Shown here piece after piece: positions 23,384 to 32,714 of a stretch of DNA of 36,240 nt. Numbering within the stretch: position 1 is the stretch's first letter; every line of letters starts with the position of its first letter. A model generated the notes under the pieces. The model made no database searches and was not told the DNA's origin. It worked only from the letters and a program-made list of their open reading frames with translations. Position numbers and translations under genes: made by a program. Source of the stretch: Symbiobacterium terraclitae (GTDB lineage: Bacteria; Bacillota; Sulfobacillia; Symbiobacteriales; Symbiobacteriaceae); contig NZ_JAGGLG010000038.1 in assembly GCF_017874315.1 (NCBI RefSeq), positions 1-36,240 on the forward strand, written 5' to 3'.

Positions 23384-23953
23384 CTACGCATTGTAGCGGT
23401 TCATCGCCATGAGGATGCCATCGGTCAGGAAGCACTCCACCGCCTCTACCGCCCGAGGCAGGACCCCTGCGACCGCAGCCGCGTCCTCCGGCCCGAAGGG
23501 CGCAAGCACCCAGTCGACCACCTGCCAGCCCGGCGCCGGACGGCCGATGCCGATCCGGAGCCGCGGAAACTCGGCGGTGCCCAACTCGGCGATGATCGAC
23601 TTAACGCCGTTGTGCCCACCGGCGCTCCCCTTGGTGCGCAGCCGCAGGCGGCCCACCTCCAGGTCCAGGTCGTCGTAGAGCACCAGGATATCGGCAGGCG
23701 CGATGCGGAAGAACCGGGCGGCTTCGGCCACCGACCGTCCGCTCAGGTTCATGTAGGTCAGGGGTTTGAGCAGCAGCACCTTCTCCGCGTCGGGGCCCCA
23801 GCGCATCTCGCCGTAGATGCCCTGAAACCCGCTGCGGTCGATGCTCACACCGTGCTTGCGGGCAAAGGCGTCGAGCAGCATCCAGCCCACATTATGCCGG
23901 GTGGCAGCATAGCGGGCACCCGGGTTGCCGAGGCCGGCGATCAGTTTGGGCAT
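23384..23953 (-). CDS. pth: Peptidyl-tRNA hydrolase
   Basis: A 189-residue Pth. It frees tRNA from peptidyl-tRNAs dropped by the ribosome. The catalytic His is H20 in GLGNPGARYAATRHNVGW. Other markers are KPLTYMNLSG, VLYDDLDLEVGRLRLR and GSAGGHNGVKSI. The ATG at 23953 is the family start (MPKLIAGLGNPG). In Bacillus ctc lies between prs and pth; here there is none. Confidence 0.97.
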   Translation of the reverse strand: MPKLIAGLGNPGARYAATRHNVGWMLLDAFARKHGVSIDRSGFQGIYGEMRWGPDAEKVLLLKPLTYMNLSGRSVAEAARFFRIAPADILVLYDDLDLEVGRLRLRTKGSAGGHNGVKSIIAELGTAEFPRLRIGIGRPAPGWQVVDWVLAPFGPEDAAAVAGVLPRAVEAVECFLTDGILMAMNRYNA

Positions 23954-24039
23954 TCTTCCCAATCTCCCTGTGTGCGCTTCAACACGCTTTACTTTACCAC
24001 AGTTACCCAGCCCGCGGAAACGCCGAACCATGAGGAAAC

Positions 24040-24066
24040 GGCACCCCGGCGGTCGGCCGGGATGCC
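24040..24066 (-). terminator. Terminator after prs
   Basis: An 11-pair stem ggca-cccggc with gccggg-tgcc (a G-U pair on the transcript) and a 5-base loop, 17 bases past the prs stop. Confidence 0.55.
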
Positions 24067-24082
24067 GCAGGACGGCGCTGAA

Positions 24083-25048
24083 TCAGAGCCGGGGCTCCTC
24101 CTCGAAGATCTTCGATACCGACAGGTCCTCGTGGATCCGGATGATGGCCTTGGCCAGCAGCGGCGCCACGGAGACAATCCGGATCTTGTCCTTCAGCCGC
24201 TCCTGATCGACCGGGATCGTGTCGGTGACGACGATCTCCTTGAAGGGGCTGGCCGACAGGCGCTCGTAGGCCGGGCCGCTGAAGACGGCGTGCGTGCACG
24301 CGGCGTAGACCTCGGTGGCCCCCCGGGCCAGCAGGGCCTCGGCCCCCTTGACGATCGTGCCGCCGGTGTCGATGAGGTCGTCCACCATGATGGCGGCCTT
24401 GCCCTCCACGTTGCCGATGATGTTCATCACCTCGGCCACGTTGGGCTCGGGGCGGCGCTTGTCGATGATGGCCAGCCCGACGCCCAGCCGCTCGGCCAGG
24501 TCGCGGGCGCGCGGCACGCCGCCGGTGTCGGGCGACACGACCACCGCGTTCTGCAGGCCCTTCTTGCGGAAGTAGTCGGCGATGAGCGGGCCCGCCTGCA
24601 GGTGGTCCACCGGCGTGTCGAAGAAGCCCTGGATCTGGGCTGCGTGCAGGTCGATGGTGAGCAGGCGGCGGAAGCCCGCCTGCGTGATGAGGTTGGCCAC
24701 GAGCTTCGCGGTGATGGGCTCGCGCCCCCTGGCCTTGCGGTCCTGCCGCGCGTAGGGGAAGTGGGGCACCACCGCGGTGATCCGGCGGGCGCTGGCCCGC
24801 CGGAGGGCGTCGCCGATGACCAGGAGTTCCATCAGGTTCTCGTTGACCGGGTGGACGCCGGACTGGAGCACGAAGCAGTCTGTACCCCGGACCGACTCGT
24901 TGATGTCCACGCGAATCTCGCCGTTGGAGAACCGACCCACGTTCATGTTCCCCAGGCTGATCCCCATGTGCTCCACGATCGCCTTGGCCAGTGGGAGGTT
25001 TGCGTTTCCCGAGAAGATCTTCAGCTTTCGATCCGGGTACGGTACCAC
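24083..25048 (-). CDS. prs: Ribose-phosphate pyrophosphokinase (PRPP synthetase)
   Basis: A 321-residue class I PRPP synthetase making 5-phosphoribosyl-1-pyrophosphate from ribose-5-phosphate and ATP. Landmarks are [41 protein letters not shown] and the PRPP-binding loop [10 protein letters not shown]. It follows glmU by two bases (TAG-CA-GTG); the GTG start has GGGAGG about ten bases upstream inside the glmU end, so the pair is coupled as in Bacillus. Confidence 0.97.
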   Translation of the reverse strand: MVPYPDRKLKIFSGNANLPLAKAIVEHMGISLGNMNVGRFSNGEIRVDINESVRGTDCFVLQSGVHPVNENLMELLVIGDALRRASARRITAVVPHFPYARQDRKARGREPITAKLVANLITQAGFRRLLTIDLHAAQIQGFFDTPVDHLQAGPLIADYFRKKGLQNAVVVSPDTGGVPRARDLAERLGVGLAIIDKRRPEPNVAEVMNIIGNVEGKAAIMVDDLIDTGGTIVKGAEALLARGATEVYAACTHAVFSGPAYERLSASPFKEIVVTDTIPVDQERLKDKIRIVSVAPLLAKAIIRIHEDLSVSKIFEEEPRL

Positions 25049-25050
25049 TG

Positions 25051-26466
25051 CTAGACGCCCTCCCTTTTTTCCTTCCGCGCGCGCCAGGCAGCTTTCAGTT
25101 TGGCCACGCGGCCCTCCTTCACGACCACCGGTGCCCGTTCCACGACGAGTGCATCGGCCGGGATCTCTACCCGGGGTCCAACCGTGGAGCCCGCCGCCAC
25201 AAGTGCGCCGTCACCCACGGAAATGGGGGCGATCAGGTTGACGTTGGTGCCGATGAAGGCACCCTCGCCGATCTCGGTCCGGAACTTCTCGACGCCGTTG
25301 TAGTTGGCGGTGATGGTTCCGGCGCCGATGTTGGCCCGGGCGCCGATCGTCGCGTCCCCCAGGTAGGAATGGTGGTGGCACTTCACGCCGCGGCCGACCT
25401 TCGCCTTCTTGAGCTCGGCGTAGTTGCCGACCTCCACCTCACCCTCCAGCTCGCAGCCCGGGCGCAGGTGGGCCATCGGCCCGATCCGGCAGCCCGGACC
25501 GACGTATGACTCCTCCACCACCGACTGCTGCACCACGCACCCGTCGTCCACCGTGGAGGCGACGATGGTGGACATGGGACCGATCGTGCAGTTGCGCCCG
25601 ATGCGCGTCCTGCCTTGGAGGAACGTAAACGGCCAGATGACGGTGTCGCGCCCGATCTCGACCTCGGCATCGATGTACGTGGCGTCGGGGTTGATGATGG
25701 TGACGCCCGCACGCATATGTCGCTCGTTGATCATGCGGCGCAGCTGAGCCTCAGCCCGGGCCCACTCGACCCGGTCGTTGGGCGCCAGCGCCTCGGCCTC
25801 CGTCGCAGCCAGCAGCGCCTGGACCTTCTCGCCCTCGCGCAGGAGGATCTCCCAGGCCTGCGGGAGGTAGTATTCACGCTGGGCGTTGTTGCGGTCGAGC
25901 CGGCCCAGCAGGGAGGTGAAGCCCTGCCGGCGGAAGATCACGATGCCCGGCCAGATCTCCCGGATCTGGCGCTGCTCCGGCGTCGCGTCTTTGTACTCGA
26001 CGCTCCCCAGGAACGCGCCGGTCGCCGGGTCGCGCAGGATCCGGCCCAGCATCCCCGGATTGGAGACCTCGGCCGTGAGCAGCGTGGCCGCGGCCCCGGC
26101 ATCAACGTGAGCGCGAATCAGCCGCTGAATCAACTCCGGCCCGATGAAGGGGTTGTCTCCGTACATGATGAGCACGTGACCACCCTCGGCCTCGTCGATC
26201 AGCGGCGCAGCCTGCTGCACTGCATGTCCCGTGCCCAGTTGCTCAGCCTGCACGGCGTAGCGCACGCTGTCACCCAGGTACGCGCGAATCCGCTCCTGCT
26301 GGTAGCCCACCACGAGGATGATATCATCCAGCCCGGCCCGGCGCACGTTGTCCACGATGTGGCCGATCATGGGCTTGCCGGCGATGGGATGCATCACCTT
26401 CACCAGATCAGATTTCATGCGCGTTCCGTTACCTGCGGCTAGCAGTACGGCGGTGACGTCCGACAT
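25051..26466 (-). CDS. glmU: Bifunctional GlmU: GlcNAc-1-P uridyltransferase and GlcN-1-P acetyltransferase
   Basis: A 471-residue enzyme that makes UDP-N-acetylglucosamine for cell wall synthesis. The N-terminal pyrophosphorylase domain has [13 protein letters not shown] and MYGDNPF (a D for Mg binding). The C-terminal left-handed beta helix has the hexapeptide repeats from [11 protein letters not shown] onward and the acetyltransferase His in [12 protein letters not shown]. The ATG at 26466 has GGAGGAG four bases upstream. A strong sigma-A promoter stands before it. Confidence 0.97.
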   Translation of the reverse strand: MSDVTAVLLAAGNGTRMKSDLVKVMHPIAGKPMIGHIVDNVRRAGLDDIILVVGYQQERIRAYLGDSVRYAVQAEQLGTGHAVQQAAPLIDEAEGGHVLIMYGDNPFIGPELIQRLIRAHVDAGAAATLLTAEVSNPGMLGRILRDPATGAFLGSVEYKDATPEQRQIREIWPGIVIFRRQGFTSLLGRLDRNNAQREYYLPQAWEILLREGEKVQALLAATEAEALAPNDRVEWARAEAQLRRMINERHMRAGVTIINPDATYIDAEVEIGRDTVIWPFTFLQGRTRIGRNCTIGPMSTIVASTVDDGCVVQQSVVEESYVGPGCRIGPMAHLRPGCELEGEVEVGNYAELKKAKVGRGVKCHHHSYLGDATIGARANIGAGTITANYNGVEKFRTEIGEGAFIGTNVNLIAPISVGDGALVAAGSTVGPRVEIPADALVVERAPVVVKEGRVAKLKAAWRARKEKREGV

Positions 26467-26497
26467 GGGACTCCTCCCCCCGTCTTGGTCCGCAGCC

Positions 26498-26525
26498 ATT
26501 ATACCACAGCACAGGACCGATACAA
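26498..26525 (-). promoter_or_regulatory. glmU: Sigma-A promoter of glmU-prs
   Basis: On the minus strand TTGTAT (26520-26525) and a perfect TATAAT (26498-26503) are 16 bases apart, about 30 bases upstream of the start codon. Confidence 0.72.
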
Positions 26526-26531
26526 GGGTAA

Positions 26532-26562
26532 AAGACCCGGCACAGAGAGTGCGCCGGGTCTT
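26532..26562 (-). terminator. Terminator after spoVG
   Basis: A perfect 10-bp stem aagacccggc/gccgggtctt with an 11-base loop, followed by tttta on the minus strand, 26 bases past the spoVG stop. Confidence 0.85.
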
Positions 26563-26588
26563 ACCATCCTGACGTGTGCGTACGCATC

Positions 26589-26984
26589 CTAGCACGCTGC
26601 GGCCCCCACCGCCTCGAGCTCCGGCTCCACGCCGAACTCCACCGCCTCGGGCTCGGAACCGTTGCCTTCCAGTTCGGAAGCCCGGGCGGACGCCGCCTCC
26701 GCCTGCGCCGCGAACTCGTGGGCCCTGTTGCCGGCCAGAGCCCGGTACGCCCCCAGCACGGCCTGCTGGATGGCCTCCCGCATCTCGGCCGTGCACGGGT
26801 AGACGATGTCCTTGTACTGGCCGTCCTTGTTCTTGCGGCTGGGCATCGAGACGAAGAGGCCCTTCGAACCGGCCACGACCTTCAGGTCCGTCACGGTGAG
26901 CACCCCGTCGAACACCACGGTGCCGTACGCCTTGATCTTGCCCTCGCCCTCGAACTGGTGGATGCGGACGTTCGTGATCCTCAT
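26589..26984 (-). CDS. spoVG: Septation/sporulation regulator SpoVG
   Basis: A 131-residue SpoVG. The conserved core (MRITNVRIHQFEGEGKIKAY to IQQAVLGAYRAL, first about 85 residues) matches the family of RNA/DNA-binding regulators active in early sporulation and asymmetric division. The C-terminal 45 residues are an Ala/Glu-rich tail longer than in Bacillus. The start has GAGGAGG with good spacing. A sigma-H-like promoter is upstream and a terminator downstream, so it is a single-gene unit. Confidence 0.95.
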   Translation of the reverse strand: MRITNVRIHQFEGEGKIKAYGTVVFDGVLTVTDLKVVAGSKGLFVSMPSRKNKDGQYKDIVYPCTAEMREAIQQAVLGAYRALAGNRAHEFAAQAEAASARASELEGNGSEPEAVEFGVEPELEAVGAAAC

Positions 26985-27019
26985 GCGTCAGTACCTCCTC
27001 ACGAGATTGTGTGGAAGTA

Positions 27020-27045
27020 CTTCTCTGTAATGCCATCTCTTTCCT
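27020..27045 (-). promoter_or_regulatory. spoVG: Sigma-H-like promoter of spoVG
   Basis: On the minus strand AGGAAAG (27039-27045) and AGAGAAG (27020-27026) are 12 bases apart. This fits the sigma-H pattern RNAGGAWWW-11/12-RNNGAAT with one mismatch at the last -10 base. spoVG is a classic sigma-H gene. Confidence 0.5.
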
Positions 27046-27129
27046 CCCGAACAGGGCGAAAAAGACCGTGCAAATGTTCGCAAGGGGTTCCCCCTTCCAC
27101 GACGGCGCAGGGGCACCCACTACGCGCGG

Positions 27130-27159
27130 CCGGCGCCGGGGCAGAGACCCCGGCGCCGG
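27130..27159 (-). terminator. Hairpin after the small membrane protein gene
   Basis: A perfect 12-bp GC stem ccggcgccgggg/ccccggcgccgg with a 6-base loop, 10 bases past the stop, without a T run. Confidence 0.55.
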
Positions 27160-27168
27160 TGCGCTCCC

Positions 27169-27399
27169 CTATTCGGCCTTGGCCGCCTGCCCGGAGCGGG
27201 CCCGGAACTCGACGGCGGCTGCTCCCGCAACGGCCGCTCCTGCCGCCATGAGCAGAAGTGCGGCCCCCACGAGCGGGATGTGCAGCCAGAGCGGCAGGCT
27301 GCCGTGCAGCAGCGCCGCCGTAGCCGGCACCATCGCCAGCGAGACCACCGCGCCGCCGGCCATCACATTCCGGTACCACTCAGCCGGACGATTCAGCAT
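27169..27399 (-). CDS. Small membrane protein, function unknown
   Basis: A 76-residue protein with two hydrophobic helices (about 14-33 and 39-62) and a charged C-terminus. The ATG at 27399 is preferred, with GGAGGAGGG six bases upstream; a second ATG at 27405 abuts it. It lies between ilvA/tdcB and spoVG, 43 bases after ilvA. I do not recognise a family. Confidence 0.65.
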   Translation of the reverse strand: MLNRPAEWYRNVMAGGAVVSLAMVPATAALLHGSLPLWLHIPLVGAALLLMAAGAAVAGAAAVEFRARSGQAAKAE

Positions 27400-27442
27400 C
27401 GCCATCCCTCCTCCCCGTCATCGCGCAAACGCTCAGACTCCC

Positions 27443-28672
27443 CTACCAGTCGCTGGGACGAAACGGCGGGATGATCGAGACGTGGTAGCCCTTCGCCTTC
27501 AGGGTGGCCAGGATCTCGTCCACATGGTGGGCGTTCCGGGTCTCCAGGGCGAGGTTGATCTCCACCTCGCCGATGGTCACCTTGTTGAGCCAGCGCTCAT
27601 GGTGGACGTGGATCACGTTGGCGCCCGTCTGGGCCACGGTGGCCAGCAGCTCCTGCAGTCCGCCGGGCCGGTCGGGCACGAAGGTGGAGAGGCGGATGTA
27701 CCGGCCCGCCTTCACCAGCCCGCGCTCGATGATCCGCGAAATGATGTTGACGTCGATGTTCCCGCCCGAGAGCACGACGCAGACCGGCCCCCGCAGGTCG
27801 GGGATCTTGTCGCCGAGGACGGCGGCCATTCCCACGGCACCGGCCCCCTCGACGATCACCTTGGCCCTCTCCAAGAGGTACAGGATCGACTGTGCGATCT
27901 CCTCCTCGTCTACCAGCACCACATCGTCGACGTGCTTCCGGATGATCTCCCAGCACAGCTTGCCCGGGTTCTTGATGGCAATGCCGTCGGCGATGGTGTG
28001 CACCGACTCCGTGGCGGTGAGTTCGCCGTGCTGGTGGCTGAGGAAGACCGCCGGGGCGCCGGCCGCCTGCACCCCGACGACCCGCACCTGCGGCCGCAGG
28101 GACTTCAGGGCCAGGGCGATCCCCGCCATCAGGCCGCCGCCGCCGATGGGCACCACGACGGTGGCCACGTCGGGCAGCTCCTCCAGGATCTCCAGGCCGA
28201 TCGTCCCCTGGCCGGCGATGGTGTACGGGTCGTCGAAACCGTGGATGAAGGTGTAGCCGTGCGCGGCCTGGAGCTCCCGGGCCTTGGCGTAGGCGTCGTC
28301 GTACGTGGCGCCGTGGAGGACCACCTCGGCGCCGTAGCTCTGCGTCGCCTCGATCTTGGAGATGGGCGCCCCCTCCGGCATGCAGATCACGGCACGGATG
28401 CCGAGGCTGCCCGCCGCCAGGGCCACGCCCTGGGCGTGGTTGCCCGCCGAGGCGGCGATCACGCCCCGCGCCTTCTCTTCCTCGGTGAGTGCGTAGATCT
28501 TGTTCAGCGCCCCCCGCACCTTGAAGGAGCCGGCGCGCTGGAGGTTCTCGGCCTTGAGGTGGATGTCGAGCCCCAGGTGTGCGCTGATGCCGGGGCTCTG
28601 GAGCAGCGGCGTCTTCTTGATGAGGTGTGCGAGCAGATCCCTGGCTTTCTCGATGTCTGCAAGCGAAACCAA
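27443..28672 (-). CDS. ilvA: Threonine dehydratase with ACT domain (IlvA/TdcB type)
   Basis: A 409-residue PLP enzyme that deaminates threonine to 2-oxobutanoate. The PLP lysine is K51 (AGSFKVRGA), the phosphate loop is IGGGGLMAG, and SGGNIDVN is near the end of the catalytic domain. A single C-terminal ACT domain (about 330-409) starts GRYIRLSTFVPDRPGGLQ, which places it in the shorter class. The start is TTG at 28672, with AAGGAG ten bases upstream inside the purR end; the two stop/start sites are seven bases apart. It may feed isoleucine synthesis or be catabolic. Confidence 0.92.
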   Translation of the reverse strand: MVSLADIEKARDLLAHLIKKTPLLQSPGISAHLGLDIHLKAENLQRAGSFKVRGALNKIYALTEEEKARGVIAASAGNHAQGVALAAGSLGIRAVICMPEGAPISKIEATQSYGAEVVLHGATYDDAYAKARELQAAHGYTFIHGFDDPYTIAGQGTIGLEILEELPDVATVVVPIGGGGLMAGIALALKSLRPQVRVVGVQAAGAPAVFLSHQHGELTATESVHTIADGIAIKNPGKLCWEIIRKHVDDVVLVDEEEIAQSILYLLERAKVIVEGAGAVGMAAVLGDKIPDLRGPVCVVLSGGNIDVNIISRIIERGLVKAGRYIRLSTFVPDRPGGLQELLATVAQTGANVIHVHHERWLNKVTIGEVEINLALETRNAHHVDEILATLKAKGYHVSIIPPFRPSDW

Positions 28673-28679
28673 GCGAGCG

Positions 28680-29510
28680 TCACTCCTTCGGCGGGCGTTC
28701 GGACGGAACCACGTGCACCGCCCGCTCTTCTTCATCCACGTGTTCCAGGGTCAGCAGGGAAACGTACTGGTCCACCTGCTTCCGGGCCGGCTGTGCGGTG
28801 GTCACGAAGATCCCGACGCCCGCCACGCTGGCGCCCATCTCGCCTGCCACGTCGACCATGGCCCTGGCCGTCGTCCCGGCCTTCATGAAGTCGTCCACGA
28901 TCAGCACCCGCGAGCCGCGCCGGAGGGCCCGAAGCCCTACGGTCATCGTGTGGATGCGCCGCGAGGAACCCGAAATATAGTGCAGCGTCACCGACGGCCC
29001 CTCCGTCACCCGGCCCTCGCGGCGGGCCATGACCATCGGCAGCCCCAGGGCCCGGGCGACCATCAGCGCCAGGGGGATTCCCTTGGTCTCCACCGTGAGG
29101 ACCACGTCGGGCTCGGCGTCGATGAACCGCGCCGCCATGATGGCCCCGATGCGGGCGCTCCAGATCGGATGGGTGAGCAGGTCGGTCATGTAGACGAAGC
29201 CCCCGGGCAGGATCCGGCCCGGGTCGCTCAGCAGGCGGCAGAGTTCGAGCAGGGTCTCCTGCTCCTCCTCCCGGGAGGGCAGCGGCCAGTACTGCACCCC
29301 TCCCGCGGCGCCGGGGAGGGTGCGCAGGCGGCCGGATCCGTCCGCCTCCAGCGCCTCCTTGACCAGCGCCAGGTCCTCGGAGATCGTCGACTTGGCGGTG
29401 CCGAACCGCTCGGTGAACAGGCTGAGCGGCAGCAGCTCCCCGGGCCGTTCGGACAGCAGTTTCATGATGGCCACCAGCCGCTGGCTCCGGTTCATCCGGT
29501 CGATGTTCAC
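28680..29510 (-). CDS. purR: Purine operon repressor PurR (Bacillus type)
   Basis: A 276-residue regulator with a winged-helix N-terminus (RSQRLVAIMKLLSERPG...FGTAKSTISEDL) and a PRTase-fold effector domain holding the PRPP motif VLIVDDFMKAGTT. It represses purine genes and responds to PRPP. This fits the gene's place near prs. The GTG at 29510 has GGGGGG only two bases upstream; an ATG five codons in (29495) is the alternative. Confidence 0.95.
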   Translation of the reverse strand: MNIDRMNRSQRLVAIMKLLSERPGELLPLSLFTERFGTAKSTISEDLALVKEALEADGSGRLRTLPGAAGGVQYWPLPSREEEQETLLELCRLLSDPGRILPGGFVYMTDLLTHPIWSARIGAIMAARFIDAEPDVVLTVETKGIPLALMVARALGLPMVMARREGRVTEGPSVTLHYISGSSRRIHTMTVGLRALRRGSRVLIVDDFMKAGTTARAMVDVAGEMGASVAGVGIFVTTAQPARKQVDQYVSLLTLEHVDEEERAVHVVPSERPPKE

Positions 29511-29541
29511 CGCCCCCCGTCCGGCCTGCGCCGCAGGCCGC

Positions 29542-30297
29542 CTACTTCAAGACCGCACGCATCAGCTCCAGGTCGCTGGGTTTGTCCACGTCGATGCCCA
29601 CCTCGGGCCAGGGGCAGATCACCACCGCGCCCTTGATGTCCAGCAGGCTCGAGACCTTCTCTTCCAGTTCTTTGAGGCTCAGGTTCCGCAGGAGCAGATA
29701 GCGCAGCGTGAAACCGAGGCCCAGGAGGCTGACCATCTTTGCCGGGCTTTTGCGGTAGTCGAGGAAAGCACGGATCTTCGGCTCCACCCGGTCCACGATG
29801 GCGGGGTTGACCAGGAAGATGTTGCCCCCGGTGAACGTTCCCTCCCGCAGCGTGACGTAGGTACGGGTCACGTTCGGGTAGCGCGCCTCGGCCACCTGCC
29901 GCTCGACGATCGGGTAGTAGAGGTCGGCCGGCCGCTGCCGGCAGAGGGCGATGAGTTCGTCGATGATCCGGCCCGTGACCAGGGGGACGTCGCTGCTGAC
30001 CACGAGGAACTCCTCGTCCGCAGGCAGCACCTTGAGCGCCTCCAGCACGTTGTCGACGATGTGGCCCCGGCTGGGGACGAACTCGAGGTTCTTCCCGTGC
30101 ACGTGCGGCTCCACCTCGCCCGGCGGCGCGACGATGACGATGCGCCCCACGGACCGCGCATCCTGCAGCGCGTCGATGACATACTGGATCATGGGCTTGC
30201 CGTTGATCTCGACGAGCGCCTCGTTCGGTGCTGAGCTCACTTCCCGCAGGGGCCCGCCGTTGGCGGCACCCGCCAGGACGATGACATTTACGGGCAT
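29542..30297 (-). CDS. MobA-like NTP transferase family protein
   Basis: A 251-residue GT-A fold nucleotidyltransferase (NVIVLAGAANGGPL at the start, INGKPMIQYVIDAL, and VSSDVPLVTG as the metal-binding turn). Such proteins transfer a nucleotide to a sugar, cofactor or lipid precursor; the substrate here is unknown. The C-terminal 90 residues are not part of the core and include SLLDIKGAVVICPWPE. The ATG at 30297 has GGGGAGAGG six bases upstream; the longer frame to 30381 lacks support. It lies just upstream of purR, 31 bases apart, and is divergent from the dacF-like gene. Confidence 0.8.
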   Translation of the reverse strand: MPVNVIVLAGAANGGPLREVSSAPNEALVEINGKPMIQYVIDALQDARSVGRIVIVAPPGEVEPHVHGKNLEFVPSRGHIVDNVLEALKVLPADEEFLVVSSDVPLVTGRIIDELIALCRQRPADLYYPIVERQVAEARYPNVTRTYVTLREGTFTGGNIFLVNPAIVDRVEPKIRAFLDYRKSPAKMVSLLGLGFTLRYLLLRNLSLKELEEKVSSLLDIKGAVVICPWPEVGIDVDKPSDLELMRAVLK

Positions 30298-30464
30298 GCC
30301 CGACCTCTCCCCACTGGTCTTGAATTCCACCCGAACGAAACAAGCAGTCTGCTTCTCGCTGTGCGGCACGAACTCCTGCAAGTCACCGCCGAGCGGAGGG
30401 AAGACGCCACCGCGCAGCGAACCTTATGAGGCGATTTCCTACCTAAGATGGGGGTTACATGTAG

Positions 30465-31781
30465 TTGTTGCGCCGTTTGTTATATTCCTGTAGCGCAGGA
30501 ATCCTTATCCTCTCCTCGTCGGTGGTCCACGCAGCCGAGCCTCCGGTGCTGCGCGGCGATGCAATTCTCCTGATGGATGCGCGGACCGGGCAGGTGTTAT
30601 ACCAGGAGAACGGGTCCGCCCGGCTCTACCCGGCCTCGACCACCAAGTTGCTGACCGCCCTGGTGGCGGTGGAGCGCGGCGACCTCGACCAGGTGATCCG
30701 GGTCAGCCGGGACGCCGTGGACAAAGGGCCGGATTCCGCCACCTGCTCCATCAGCGAGGGCGACGAAGAGCCGCTGGAGTACCTCCTGTACGGGCTCCTG
30801 CTCCGATCGGGCAACGACTGCGCCGACGCCATCGCAGAAGGCGTGGCCGGCGGCGATCGTCAGCGCTTCATCGCCTGGATGAACGAGACGGCCCGTGAAC
30901 TCGGCGCCACCGACAGCCGGTTTGCCAACCCGCACGGGCTCCACGACCCCGACCATTATACCACCGCAGCCGACCTGGCCGTCATCGCCAGGGCGGCCCT
31001 TTCCAACCCGGTCATCGCGCGCATCGCCGCAACCCAGTCCTTCGACTGGCCGGGCAAGGAGCAGAACGGCACCTACTACAATCTCCTGAACGACCTGCTG
31101 CAGAGCTACCCGCCCTTCGTCGCCGGCAAAACGGGCTTCACCGAGGAGGCCGGCTTTACGCTGGCCGGGCTGGCTGAGCAGGGGGATCGCTCGCTGATCG
31201 GCGTGACCATGGGCTACGAGAGCAGGGCCGAAGAGTTCGAAGACATGCGGGCACTCTTCGAGTTCGGGTTCTCGGAGTACCACCCGGTGGACGCCGTCGC
31301 GGCGGGCTCGGTCTGGGGCGAGGTGCCGGTCAGCGACGGGGAATCGCCCAGCGTACCGGCGCTGGCCGCGGCCTCCTTCTCCGTATCGGCCCGCGCCGGC
31401 GAGGCGGACGCGGGCGTGTCGCTGGTCCCCCGGCTGCCCGAGGCCGTCGAGGCTCCCGTGACCGCGGGGCAGGCCATCGGCGTGCTGGAGGTCATGTACG
31501 GCGACTCGCTGCTGGGCACGGTGCCGCTGGTCGCCGGCGAGGCGGTGGCGGCCCTCGCGCCCGCGCAGGCTGAGGGCGGCCGCACCGGGTGGCAGTTCGC
31601 CGGCATCATCGCCCGTGCGGTCGCCAGCGTGGCGGGCACGCTGGCCCTGGCCGTGCTGGTGCTCCGCACCGTCGTCCGCGCCGTGCGGCGCCGCCGCCGT
31701 CTTGGCGCACACGGCAGGAGCCGCCGGACCGTGGGGACGCGCGGCGTGATCAGCACCTATCGGACGCGCACGCCGCACTAG
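30465..31781 (+). CDS. D-alanyl-D-alanine carboxypeptidase (DacF/PBP5 family)
   Basis: A 438-residue peptidase S11 enzyme that trims the D-Ala from peptidoglycan pentapeptides. A signal peptide covers about 1-23 (cleavage near VHA-A). The active-site motifs are S58-T-T-K61, S115-G-N117 and K222-T-G. A C-terminal PBP5-like beta domain follows, then a hydrophobic helix (about 376-400) and a basic tail, which would anchor it in the membrane. The start TTG at 30465 has GGGGGT nine bases upstream. It runs tail to tail with ispE, with a 32-base overlap. In sporulation such enzymes regulate cortex cross-linking, but sigma dependence is not clear here. Confidence 0.9.
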   Translation: MLRRLLYSCSAGILILSSSVVHAAEPPVLRGDAILLMDARTGQVLYQENGSARLYPASTTKLLTALVAVERGDLDQVIRVSRDAVDKGPDSATCSISEGDEEPLEYLLYGLLLRSGNDCADAIAEGVAGGDRQRFIAWMNETARELGATDSRFANPHGLHDPDHYTTAADLAVIARAALSNPVIARIAATQSFDWPGKEQNGTYYNLLNDLLQSYPPFVAGKTGFTEEAGFTLAGLAEQGDRSLIGVTMGYESRAEEFEDMRALFEFGFSEYHPVDAVAAGSVWGEVPVSDGESPSVPALAAASFSVSARAGEADAGVSLVPRLPEAVEAPVTAGQAIGVLEVMYGDSLLGTVPLVAGEAVAALAPAQAEGGRTGWQFAGIIARAVASVAGTLALAVLVLRTVVRAVRRRRRLGAHGRSRRTVGTRGVISTYRTRTPH

Positions 31782-32652
31782 GCGGCGTCCGGACGAGCCA
31801 GGCCGCCCGCGCCAGCGGGCGGATCCGTTCCAGCAGGGCCGCGCCGGCGGCCTCGTCCGGCACGAGCCCCAGGACCGTCGGTCCCGCTCCGGACATCAGC
31901 GCGCCATACGCGCCGCCGGCCAGCATGGCCTCCTTGAGGAGGGCGATCTCCGGGTGCCGGGGCAGCATCACCTGCTCGAACACGTTGCACAGGCGCTGCG
32001 CGACGCCGGGGAGGTCCCCCGTCGCCAGCGCCTGCTCCATTGCCGCGGTGTCGGGGCGCGGCGAGACGGAGGGCAGCTGGTCGAAGAGCGCGTACACCCT
32101 GCCCGTCGACTTGGCCACGTCGGGCGTGGCGATCACCAGCCAGAGCGGCTCCGCGAGGCGGATGGGCGTGATCCGCTCACCGATCCCCTCGACCCTGGCC
32201 GGGCGGCTGTGGACGAAGAAGGGGACGTCTGACCCGAGCTGGAGGGCCAGGCGGACGAGCTCCTCGTCGCTGAGCCCCGTGCCCCACAGGCGGTTCAGGC
32301 CCACCAGCACGCCCGCCGCATCCGTGGAGCCGCCGGCCAGGCCGCCTGCCACCGGAATCGCCTTCCGCAGCGCAATCCGGGCGCCGCCCCGGTATCCCGT
32401 GGCGCGCTGCAGGAGCACCCCGGCCCGGTAGGCCAGGTTCTCCTCCACCCGGCCGGTGACGGCGGGATCGCTCTCCAGGGTGATGCCGTCGGGGGTCGGC
32501 TCGAGCACCAGCCTGTCGCTCAGCGAGATCGGCACCATGATGGTCCGGATGTAGTGGTACCCGTCCTCCGGGCGCCGGTCGAGGACGTCCAGCGTGAGGT
32601 TGACCTTCGCGCAGCACTGCAGTTCCAGCCGCGCCGCCGCAGCGGTGTGCAT
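31750..32652 (-). CDS. ispE: 4-diphosphocytidyl-2-C-methyl-D-erythritol kinase
   Basis: A 300-residue GHMP kinase of the MEP isoprenoid pathway. Landmarks are CAKVNLTLDVL with RPEDGYHYIRTI, the ATP loop PVAGGLAGGSTDAAGVL and SGAGPTVLGL near the end. It makes CDP-ME-2-phosphate. The ATG at 32652 has GGAGGG eight bases upstream; the frame to 32763 is not used. Its last 32 bases overlap the end of the plus-strand carboxypeptidase gene, and the ispE protein ends in a short Ser/Ala tail. Confidence 0.95.
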   Translation of the reverse strand: MHTAAAARLELQCCAKVNLTLDVLDRRPEDGYHYIRTIMVPISLSDRLVLEPTPDGITLESDPAVTGRVEENLAYRAGVLLQRATGYRGGARIALRKAIPVAGGLAGGSTDAAGVLVGLNRLWGTGLSDEELVRLALQLGSDVPFFVHSRPARVEGIGERITPIRLAEPLWLVIATPDVAKSTGRVYALFDQLPSVSPRPDTAAMEQALATGDLPGVAQRLCNVFEQVMLPRHPEIALLKEAMLAGGAYGALMSGAGPTVLGLVPDEAAGAALLERIRPLARAAWLVRTPPSAACASDRC

Positions 32653-32676
32653 CCCCAGTTCCCTCCATACATCGAC

Positions 32677-32701
32677 AGAGCCAGGGAATCTCCCTGGCTC
32701 T
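32677..32701 (-). terminator. Hairpin after veg
   Basis: A perfect 11-bp stem agagccaggga/tccctggctct with a 3-base loop lies between veg and ispE, 14 bases past the veg stop. No T run on the minus strand; probably partial termination. Confidence 0.6.
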
Positions 32702-32714
32702 GATTTACATGCTG

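Noticed and set aside
28680-28690. T-box leader for ilvA
   Set aside because: ilvA starts seven bases after purR, so there is no leader to hold one.
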